From the NCBI GenBank assembly GCA_009746045.1, contig RPFO01000111.1, forward strand, positions 137,001-201,000: DNA of 64,000 nt. The letters run 5' to 3'. Made by a program: the position numbers and the translations under genes. Of the stretch, positions 55,603 through 64,000 are shown piece after piece. The notes under the pieces were generated by a model. The model made no database searches and was not told the origin of the DNA. It saw nothing but the letters and a program-made list of their open reading frames with translations. The number at the start of each line of letters is the position of its first letter. Within the stretch, counting starts at the first letter, position 1. Source of the stretch: Mesostigma viride. Lineage: Eukaryota > Streptophyta > Mesostigmatophyceae > Mesostigmatales > Mesostigmataceae.

Positions 55603-58600
55603 ATGCCGCCGGGGAAAGCCTCTGCACAGAACCCTTTGGTGCTGGCTATCGATGACAAGGTAACCGAAGTTGTAAGTGGGCTAGTCTTTCCATGCTTACA
55701 TGGCTGAATCAGCCATTTCATGCGTAGATGTCTCGGCGCCCCTTTGCTTACAGCGTGTGGATGTTGCTAGCAAACGCACGCAGCTCGAATTCAGGTTGAT
55801 ATCCCGCGTGGGAGGCTGTCGATCAGTTCAGTGGCGCGTCCATCCTTATCCCATTCTCTGGATGTGTATGCCGAGTAGTCAAAGCTCCCCACGCCCCCCG
55901 TGCACCCAGCGCACAAGGGCACCACCTCAACATCTTTGGACACGGAGAGCCTGTACATCTAGCATACCGGTGGCCCCTTTGCCCTGGACGCCGCAATGCC
56001 CTGGATTTTACTTCGCGGCGTGCTGGAGCAATGCTGCACAAATGTCGCCTGATATGCTCGATACCGTCTCCGGACGTCGCGGCCTAATGGGTTTGCCTTC
56101 CATGAGGAGTACATCTATCTTAATGGTGTGCATGTGCCACCCTCGCTGCGCGCCCCTGCTGTCCCCCAGGGTGCCTCGTGGGGAGTGGTGGCGGACCGCG
56201 AGCACGATGAGCTGGAGCAGCTGTTCGACTCCGACAAGTGCAAGGCCATGGCGCGGTGGGCGCGCATCGTCTCCTGGGTGTCCCTGTGGCTGACCTTCTT
56301 TGCGGGCGTGCTGGGCCTGATCGCAGCACTTGTGTTCAGCAGGTGAGTAGGGGCGGCACTCGTGTTCAGCAGGTGAGTAAGGGCCGTAAGCAGGTAGGGG
56401 CGGCACTCGTGTTCAGCAGGTGAGTAGGTGCAGTAAGGAGGTAGGGGCTGTGGTACCAAGGTAGGGGGTTCATCGGGTAGGGGCAATAACGAGGTAGGGA
56501 TTTACCAGAGAGAGGCGAGACTAGGTAGTTAGAAGGGGTGGTTGCCTTGTGAGGCTTTTAGGGTAAAGCGGGTGGGCATACAGCAGGCAGGCGTAAAGCA
56601 GGTAGGGTCAAAGCATGTAGAGGTAAAGCAGTTAGGCGTAAAGCAGGCGGGCATGGCAGTGCCAGCTGTCATACGCCCGTGATGCGCTAGGCTGTGTCAT
56701 CACGGCCTGTTTTCGACGGTGCAGGAGGGCCTTGTGTGCGGGCATCAACTTGTACAAGTATGCTTGGGCATCAATTACCGTAGCGGGTCACCAATCAGGC
56801 GCCGCGTGAGGCAGCGTGGCTTGTGGCCCGCGAACGCGGGCATCCCCCCCCCCCCCCCTGCCTCCGCCCTGCTTGCCGCTTACATCTAGCGTGTGGAGCA
56901 TGTGCAGCCTGTCGTCATACCCACCCCTGGCTCACCCCCCCGCCCCTACCTCCCCAGCCCCACCCGAACAAGTAAGTGATACTGTCCCACTTCTATGATG
57001 ATGTCGAACCCTACCACGCGAGCAGAGCTAGATAGTGCCATGCGCGCAAAGCCCTCGACAGTCTCACGTGCCAGCCACATGCCCAGGGGCCGGTGCATGC
57101 AATCCACCTGCATGAACACTTGCTGGTAGCTCCTGGCCGAAAGAACGGTGCATTCCGTGTGCGTGGGCGCCCTGCCCTCATGGACAGTGGCAGCGAGCAC
57201 CGCTGGGAGTCCTCTCACCCGCATCTAGCGCGGTGTCTGTCACACAACGAGGACGGAGACCAACCCACGCTCTCGCACCCTGCCGCATGCCGCCTAGCAC
57301 CCATGTGTAGCATGGAACCTCGGACCCCAGGGTGGTACGGTAGGGCTGGGGCTCCCACAGGGCTGGGGATGCCACCCAGCTCGTGGCATGAGGCTGGTGC
57401 TTGCCACCTGGCTGTTGGCACCTTCCCCCGCCACCGTAGCAATCTCGTGGGCGGTGCCCTGTCGCCATGTGGAGCGCCATATGCTGGCCCATAGTGTAAT
57501 CACGAGACCATTTTCCTTTCTTTTCTGAAGCCCTGCATCCATGGATTACTCTTTCCTTATGCGCCTCTCCCCATGCGCCATGCCCCATGCCTCGTGCATG
57601 ACCTGCCATCCGCTTGGGTGCGTCTAACCCCTTCTCCCCCCCCCTCGTCGCGTGTGCCACCAGACCATCCTTGTGTGTGTGCTACTCACCCACCCATCCA
57701 TCCCCCATTATATTTGCTGCCCCAGCGCCCCCCCCCCCCCCCAAACCCCTCCTCCTATCTGCCACCAACCCACGTTGCAATGTGCCCCTCTCCCCCACCT
57801 TCCAACATACCGTATTTCCTCCACCTTCCAACATACCCCATGTCACCCACCTTCCACCATGCACCTTCCCCCCACCTTGCATCCCACCAGCGCGGCCACG
57901 CTGGGTTACGCGCTCGAGGCCTTTGTCGACATGTTCTCCTCAGTGCTCGTGTTGTGGCGCTTCCGCTTCGAGGATGAGGACGAGACGGTGAGGGACGATG
58001 CCCTACTCTGCCACGCGGACGCATACCACGGTGCCAGCTTGTCATCACGCCAACATGCCAACATGCCGCTGGCATGCCACAGTGCCTGCCATGCCCTGCC
58101 ACTCTGCCGCCATGCCGCCATCCTATTTTTCCGCCATGCGTTGGCCATCTCATGCCGCCACGCCGCCACGCCGCCATGCCATCTGCCTGCTGTCATCGTG
58201 GTAAACGTTGCTGGGTGTGATGCGGTCCAAGCATTTTGGTGGTTGGGATGGTGGACATGCGCAAGTACGCGCAATCACGGCTGGCCGCTGGCGTCGTTCG
58301 TGCAAGGTCGTGTCCGCCATGCGACGCAGGGCAGCATGGCCCGCACCGCTGACGCTGGGCACTGCACTGTGGTGCTAGCCAGCATTATGCGCAGGCACGC
58401 CGTGCGCAGCCGTGGGTGGATTGCTCGCGTGGCATGGGAGGTAGCAACCAGCGGCAGCATCAGGGGTATCTGTTCACTACATCGTAATGCAACTCTGTTC
58501 ATAACATCTTGTAATGCAAATATGTTCATTAGTTCTAAATGCAAACACGTTGCTATCCATACATTATAATGAAGAACAAGCGCTTGGTTTTAAAATGCCT

Positions 58601-61600
58601 ACGTCGCCTGGGATGACGTGTGGAGCTATAGTGGTAGATAGGCCGCCACCACAAGGGAGCCATCACACGCCACCGCCGAGGTCATCCCTTCCCATCCGAC
58701 GCCTCAACCAACTGCTCCTTCCTGCGTGCCTAGTGTTGCGCGTGGAACCTTCCCTGGTCTCAAGCCTGGCCCCAACCTGGGCCCGTCCGCCTGTACACAT
58801 GGCGTCAGCTCCAGCCTGCCCTGCTCCCTCCTTGCGTTGCAGCGCATGGCTACCATCAGTGGACGCGATACCTGCATCCATCCGCGTGGGGACGTGAATG
58901 CCGCAAAGTGTTGATGGGGTGTGGCACGGCGCAGCTTCCTTTGCTGTGTGGTCACTGTTGGTATTTGTCTCTACATTTCCTGTCAGGTTTGTGGTGCTTA
59001 GTACGGTGCTACCATGGACTGCTCTAGAAATTGATAGACTACTCTACCAGTTGGCGGGGTTGGCAGCACCCACTGACACCTCTGCTGCGCATTTTCCTGG
59101 TTTGGTCCCCGCTGGCCCGTTATTTTTTGTGGCAGGTGTCCGCGCGCGCGAATGCCAGCAGGGAGCGGCGTGCGTCGGTCGGAATCGCGGTCGCGGTGGG
59201 TGGCCATCCCCTCTTCCCATCCCCTCTTCCCGTCGCCCCTTCCCATCCCCCCTTTCCATCGCCCCTTCCCATCCCCTCTTCCCATCAGCCCTTCCCATGG
59301 CCCCTTCCCATGGCCCCTCCCAATCGCCCCTCCCCATCGTCCCTCCCCATCGCCCCTTCCCATCGCCTCTCCCCATCGCCCCTCCCCATCGCCCCTCCCC
59401 ATTGCCCCTCCCCATCGCCCCTCCCCATCGCCCCTTCCCATCGCCCCTTTCCATCGCCCCTCCCCATGGCCCCTCCCCATGGCCCCTTCCCATCGCCCCT
59501 CCCCATCGTCCCTCCCCATCGCCTCTCCCCATCGCCCCTTCCCATCGTCCCTCCCCATCGCCCTTTCCCATCAATCAATTCCATCCCTTCCCATCCTCAA
59601 GACGAGCTAGTGACAGGCTAGCAGACGAGGGTGTGTAATGTCCTTGCCACCGACATGCTTACCTCCCACCTTCCTTCTCCCAATCCACCAACCCACCAAG
59701 AAAGGTGGCAAGCTAGCCTGCACCCACCTGCCTGCACGCCGGTGGGATTCCGTTGGTTCCGCTTGTCCCCTCCCCGCTGCCCACTGTCCCTTCCATTACT
59801 CGCCGTCCACCCCACACCTCCACCCCACATCGCTCCCTGCCTCTTGCCCCCCCCAGCTCATCTTCATCTCCATCCTGGTGGGCGTCAAGGCCATGCTCCA
59901 CATCGTCAACGGCATCGTGCCAGACCGTGCGGTGCTGCTGCAGCTGCTGTCGACCGTCTCGATCATATCCATGTCGCTGCTGGCGGCCGTCAAGTACTAC
60001 ATCGCGGTACGGTGGTAGCCTATCAGTGCATGTACTGCATCATAAGTACAGCATCGTGGTATGGCTCTATGAACGATACTACATCCATGATACTTTATTA
60101 CGCAGTACGTTTATAATAACAAAAGGTAAAAAGCGTCAGGGCACATTCATTATCAGTACGTTTGTATGGAATGTACCACATCATGCCAAGTGCCATCAAC
60201 CAGTGCTACACCGCGGTAGTCTGTCATTTGTGCGTCGCGTTTCTTAAGTAGAACGTGCTACGCCGCGTCAGGTGCCACAACGGGTATGTCTGCACGCACA
60301 CTCGTGCATTTATACACACTCACCCATTTATAAAACCCCTTCTCCAACAAAGGGGAGCAAGACTGACCTTGTTCAACCATGTTTTCTGAGTGCCCCAAAT
60401 GCTGAGCCCCCCGCGTTGCCTGGGATGTGAAATCGGACGAGACCGCAACAACTGGCCTATCCTATACTCCCAATGGAGGGACCGTTATCTTTCTATGACA
60501 AAGAAGCGAAGATTCCGTGCCATTTCGGTCGGCCGTGAAAGACCCTCACCATTCTACAAGGGGTGTCTACTGCCCGCAGATGCCAGCACTGGGATAGAGG
60601 GAACTGTCAGCAAATTCGTGCACTGTGCCCGCACCGGCTGTCAACTGATCATCCCTCTGGTGAGGTGGGGCCTGCGTCGCCGTCATGTCAAAAGTGGTTG
60701 CGGCGCGCAGGGATGTGGGGCGACCGACACCAGCAGTGCCAAATGCGGTGCCAAGGCCAGTTGTGCCAAACGCAGTTCCACCGCCACCAGTGCCGTGGAA
60801 GTGGACCTGGGTCTGGGGGGGAGGCAGGCTGGGGTTGCCTGGAAGCATGTTTGCCTGTGTTGGGAACCAGCCTCACCAGTTGCGGGGATAGATCCTGCGG
60901 TAAATGCCTGCAGGTCGAGACATGCCATGGGTGGGGTATGCTTAGTCATGGGATGCCATCTCCCAACTCGGGTGGTGCTGCTAGTGGCCAAGGAGTTCTG
61001 CAGACTTTGCAGCCGGTACACCTCATCAAAGTTACGCGTTGCCATAGTCTATCATGGGCAATCACGATGACGGATGCTGACGCACACGTTACCCATGAGA
61101 CGACCAGGGACGATGCGCAGTTGTTGCTCGTGTGGAGACGACACCCTGCAGCATTGTTTTTCATTGGTCGCCGTCCATTGGTTGCCGTTGTCTCTTGCCT
61201 TGTCTGCCAGCACTCACCTTCCTGATGGCCAACCCGTGCGCACACGGTGCTTACGGGCCGTTTCTCACCCTTTTCCAATGCTCTATCTCCCCACCTCCCC
61301 CCGGCCCCCGCTGCTCCCCCCACCACCCACCACCCCCACCCCAATCCCTTGTCCCATGTGTTACCAAATTGTTGGTGTCTCCCTGTCTCCCTGGCCCCGT
61401 GTCGTTCTGTCCGTTCCGCAACAATGTCCACCCTGCCTCTCTCCCCGCCCTCCTTCCTGTTGTCTTCCCTCTCCACCCGCTCGCTCTTGGCCCTTTTGCC
61501 CCCCCCCCCCCCCCTCCCAGGCCGTTCTCCGCAGCCAGGCCATGCAGAACGACGCGCACTCCTCTCTGGCCGTGGTGTTCATGTCCATCGGTGTGCTGGC

Positions 61601-61760
61601 ATCTGCAGCGGTGCACCACGCGTACGAACACATCTGGTTCCTCGACTCCGCCGTCGCGCTGGTGGTTTCTGCCGCGCTCATGCTCTGCGGCGCACGCACC
61701 CTGGCAGGCGCACGCTGGTGGGACGCCGAGTTTTGGCGCGCACCCTCGGACGAAATATGA
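55603..61760 (+). CDS. TMEM163: TMEM163-like cation-diffusion-facilitator family membrane protein
   Basis: Six exons: 55603-55659, 56170-56342, 57891-57987, 59136-59195, 59857-60006, 61521-61760. All are GT/AG with matching phases; 777 nt, 258 aa. The short N-terminus (MPPGKASAQNPLVLAIDDK) leads to an acidic segment and about six hydrophobic helices: SLWLTFFAGVLGLIAALVFS; LGYALEAFVDMFSSVLVLWR; a helix around LIFISILVG; LLSTVSIISMSLLAAV; SLAVVFMSIGVLASAAV; SAVALVVSAALMLCG. The Asp of EAFVDMFSS and the segment RSQAMQNDAHSS align with the two metal-site helices of CDF transporters and TMEM163, a Zn2+ efflux protein. The likely role is therefore divalent-cation transport in an internal or plasma membrane. 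Exon 1 is the least certain. Exon 2 and 5 donors are duplicated in their introns. TGTAA lies at 62092. Confidence 0.85.
56320..56430 (+). repeat. exon-2 end and donor of the TMEM163-like gene in three copies
   Basis: The true boundary, TGTTCAGCAG followed by GTGAGT (donor at 56343), is repeated almost perfectly with donors at 56373 and 56420. Each copy carries GCACTCGTGTTCAGCAGGTG. Use of a copy would bring an in-frame TGA into the exon. Confidence 0.9.
59205..59570 (+). repeat. ~12-bp CCATCGCCCCTC minisatellite
   Basis: About 30 degenerate units start just after the exon-4 donor of the TMEM163-like gene. They are C-rich on the sense strand, and spurious Pro/Ser-rich frames cross it. Confidence 0.9.
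59985..60275 (+). repeat. degenerate copies of the exon-5 donor of the TMEM163-like gene
   Basis: The true end, AAGTACTACATCGCG followed by GTACGG (60006/60007), is followed by AAGTACAGCATCGTGGTATGG (near 60039), GATACTACATCCATGATAC (near 60074), GTGCTACACCGCGGTAGTC (near 60204) and GTGCTACGCCGCGTCAGGT (near 60256). Divergence grows with distance. Confidence 0.6.
61501..61518 (+). repeat. poly-C tract at the last acceptor
   Basis: Fourteen C plus CTCCCAG immediately precede exon 6 of the TMEM163-like gene. Confidence 0.8.
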
Positions 61761-62391
61761 GAAGATGGTGGGGCGTAAGTGGGCTGAAACGATGCCACGT
61801 GCTGCCAGCGTGCGTGGCATGCCCTTTATTTAAAGTGACGTTTACAGCGCACGCTGCATGGGCAGCAAGATGGCAGCATGCACGCAATTCCTAGTTTTGA
61901 GAGCAAGTGCATGCCTCTCTTGCACCCGTCTGCCATCAAGGCAAGCCAAGTGGTGGGGGCAGCGGTGCAGTGTAGGGCAAGACTCCGATTTAACGTGGCA
62001 GACCTTCTGTGTGAGCACTTTCTGGAGCTGGAGCTGAATTTGGTTGCATGTGCGGTGATTTACAAAACATGGGGGGTCTTGCCAGGAGTAGTGTAAATAA
62101 CTGTGCCTAGTCTACTAATGTCTCACCGACGGACTAGTTTGGCACCCTAGTGGCTTGAAAGCCCATCAAAGGTAATGGTGGGCGTGCTATTGCTGGTCAG
62201 TCCACATGTAAGGCAACATGCCTAGTGATACAGCTTGCCATTTAGGCTGCACAGGCTTTAGCAACGGAGCACGTTAGGGATGCACATGCAGGCCTCACAT
62301 GCTAGGTTCAAGGAGCCACTAACAGTCAGAAGGCCTGCACTGCTAATGGAACGCCCTGCAATCCAGCCAGCACGTCGCATTGTGGTTTTAT
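61761..62391. other. 3' UTR and intergenic
   Basis: Contains the probable polyadenylation motif TGTAA at 62092-62096. No further gene was seen. Confidence 0.4.
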
Positions 62392-62684
62392 CAATGAGAC
62401 AACCAGCGCAGGCCGCAAGTCTCGAGAATCCAGGCCATGGTAGCTCGAACCTGCTGTTACTGTATCTTATCCGCGTTTGTTGAGTCCTTCAGGATGATGG
62501 CCATGAATGGAACCGTGTATCCGTGTATGTAAAAGTAAGTAAGTACTTGCGTGTCATGCGCTAAGGCATGCCACGGAGTACTATGCTAATCTCATTAGAA
62601 AAATAATTACACAAAAGTTTAAACAAATATCGTCTGCATCATGTGTATGTTAAAATTATGGCTGGCTAATCTGTAGAGCGAGAT
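62392..62684 (+). mobile_element. diverged R1 SINE-like copy
   Basis: Starts CAATGAGACAACCAGCGCAG and ends ATTATGGCTGGCTAATCTGT followed by AGAGCG, like the 169-bp element. About 120 bp of unrelated sequence interrupts the middle. No matching flanking duplication was found. Confidence 0.6.
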
Positions 62685-62692
62685 GTGCATTA

Positions 62693-62744
62693 ATTAATTA
62701 ATTAATTAATTAATTAATTAATTAATTAATTAATTAATTAATTA
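62693..62744. repeat. (TTAA)n tract
   Basis: Thirteen TTAA/ATTA units, like the tails of family A LINEs but without an adjoining LINE body. Confidence 0.85.
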
Positions 62745-62771
62745 GGAACATAACTCCGCTGGGAGTATATG

Positions 62772-62872
62772 TAGGATTCATTTGCAGATCGCGTTTTTCC
62801 GCGTTTTCCGCGGCCCGGCACTGAACGCAAATGGTTTTCACCTTTGCGGAGTGCCTGATCAGAATATACGTT
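62772..62872 (+). repeat. partial copy of the CATTTGC/GCAAATG unit
   Basis: Matches the distal part of the composite units at 42208-42425 and 63480-63575, including GCGGCCCGGCACTGAACGCA. Confidence 0.6.
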
Positions 62873-63041
62873 TGGCTGATTTCGATAGTACCGGCTACGC
62901 CCCCTTCTCAAGAAGGATTCAGCCGTGTTCAGCCCGTCTCACGTTGCGAGACTGAACAAGTCTCGCGTGCAGACACGTGTGTAGTACTCCTACACACAGA
63001 TCTCGAGTGATTTATCTAGTACCAAAATCCGAAAGGCTTGC

Positions 63042-63575
63042 ATCACTCCCCGGACAGGAGAACTTTTGCGGATGACTGTAGGTGTAAGTTGGCGATGCCA
63101 TGGTAACCCGATTCCGTGATTTGGAAGAAGATGATGGACAAGGCCAAGTGGGCCCAGGTCATAGAGGACAACGAGCCCCCCCCAGTGGGGAAGCGCCCGC
63201 GTGTGCAATCCCGCGGGAGGCACGCCAGATAGCTCCCCCTAGGGCAGCGTGCGGCTGCCTAGATAGATGTTGTAGTTAGAATGCTGTTAGATAGATGTAG
63301 TATGTAGCCAATGTAGATAGATTAGACCGGTAGGACTGTTTGCACCCATCCATCCATCCATCGGGGTTAATGCTCCGTGACTCCCCAACGGGAGCACGAG
63401 TCAAGAATTAATGGTAACCGGAGACGTCCGTCCTATAGTCAGCAAAATTGGTGCGAGAGGTCCCCAGTTCGATTCCGGTCGGATTCATTTGCAGATCGCG
63501 TTTTTCCGCGTTTTCCGCGGCCCGGCACTGAACGCAAATGGTTTTCACCTTTGCGGAGTGCCTGATCAGAATATG
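63042..63575 (+). mobile_element. tRNA-like SINE / MITE composite unit, split by a LINE fragment
   Basis: Starts ATCACTCCCCGG, resumes after the nested LINE with the B-box-like CCAGTTCGATTCCGG, and ends with the CATTTGC...GCAAATG unit. It is the same structure as at 42208. Confidence 0.6.
63109..63410 (+). mobile_element. LINE family A 3' fragment, 9-bp TSD
   Basis: A 302-bp fragment carrying the last ~40 codons (WKKMMDKAKWAQVIEDNEP... ending RGRHAR), 3' UTR, (CATC)n and hairpin (63376-63398). ATGGTAACC flanks it at 63100-63108 and 63411-63419. It interrupts the composite SINE-like unit. Confidence 0.85.
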
Positions 63576-63740
63576 TAGCACATATCCCGGAGAAGGGGCA
63601 TATGGCTTTTAGTACATTCTGGGCTACTTACTGCAAGGGTGGGGATGTAAAGGACACTTGCTCTAGGTCCACCAAGGGCACCTGCACCACCATGTTCGCA
63701 GCAGACCTAGGGGTCTGGCACGGGGTGGAAGATCATCATG

Positions 63741-63750
63741 GCTATATAAG
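63741..63750 (+). promoter_or_regulatory. TATA-like motif
   Basis: GCTATATAAG lies about 90 bp upstream of the ATG of the right-edge open frame. It is the only clear TATA-like site noted in the window. Its function is inferred. Confidence 0.3.
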
Positions 63751-63831
63751 AGCTAGGGCATGGCTTCTCGATCGACAGAGAGCATCTCTCTGCATAGGCA
63801 TAGCATAGCTAAATTCTACGGCCGGTTCACT

Positions 63832-64000
63832 ATGCGACAACATGCTGAGAACCTGGCCAGCTGGTCTCGCCCCCGTCTTCAGCTCGCCGCCCTCTTTTCC
63901 ATCCTTGAGCGCTCTGTCACGGACCTCTGGACCCCCTCCCCCTTGACCGAATCCACCTTCCTCCTCCACCTCCAAGCAACCATCTCACAGCACGTGACGC
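63832..64000 (+). CDS. possible gene start truncated by the right edge
   Basis: From ATG 63832 the frame is open to the window edge (56 codons) and starts MRQHAENLASWSRPRLQLAA. It is protein-like but has no recognised domain. Given the setting it could be the start of a cellular gene or of a retroelement frame. Confidence 0.3.
   Translation, partial: MRQHAENLASWSRPRLQLAALFSILERSVTDLWTPSPLTESTFLLHLQATISQHVT

Noticed and set aside
58998..59638. Pro/Ser-rich and Gly/Arg-rich frames of 150-250 codons
   Set aside because: They cross the 12-bp CCATCGCCCCTC minisatellite in an intron.
63418..63490. tRNA gene
   Set aside because: A T-arm-like B box is present, but the A-to-B spacing is too short and no anticodon arm or acceptor stem can be drawn.

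Overview
The window looks like nuclear DNA of a green alga (chlorophyte or prasinophyte grade). It is GC-rich and intron-dense. Two genes encode plant-type plastid enzymes with transit-peptide-like N-termini, one RNA-binding protein has the land-plant architecture, and most genes carry the TGTAA polyadenylation motif typical of green algae 70-330 nt past the stop codon. I assign no species. Exons were placed from GT/AG borders, codon phase and protein-family conservation, not from transcripts.

Layout. 1-173: possible tail of a gene entering from the left. 661-2396: TTAA-flanked piggyBac-like element. 2748-10454 (minus): 6-exon RNA-binding protein (Nab2/ZC3H14-type N-terminal fold, RS-rich middle, one RRM) with a probable 1-nt gap in its large exon. 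11210-27663 (plus): 16-exon plastid AIR carboxylase (PurK-PurE fusion, purine synthesis) with a hAT-like element in intron 7. 28352-28768: LINE 3' fragment. 29349-36167 (minus): 10-exon plastid malonyl-CoA:ACP transacylase (fatty-acid synthesis) with a long-TIR element in intron 4. 36.8-44 kb: retroelements, including one LINE with an open RT frame. 44767-45612 (plus): intronless SCP/CTD-type phosphatase. 46.8-51.3 kb: broken and nested LINEs. 52307-53366 (minus): 2-exon A20/AN1 stress-associated protein. 55603-61760 (plus): 6-exon TMEM163/CDF-like membrane protein. 62.4-64 kb: more SINE and LINE pieces, and possibly a gene running off the right edge.

The genes do not form one pathway. The window is best read as five or six ordinary housekeeping genes embedded in unusual non-coding architecture.

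Main unusual observations. (1) In about 11 of 35 introns the last bases of the upstream exon plus the 5' splice site are copied again, in tandem or degenerately, inside the intron. The extreme case is a 31-bp minisatellite carrying about 15 near-identical decoy donors. This suggests introns growing by reiterated duplication across their own 5' boundary. (2) The 3' ends of introns are instead C-rich (poly-C or C-rich minisatellites). (3) Three unrelated retroelement families end in a small hairpin followed by a short tandem tail. In two of them the hairpin has a CAAC loop and a bulged purine, and one base pair covaries. (4) Most retro-insertions leave readable target duplications, usually 9 bp, which allows nesting order to be reconstructed.
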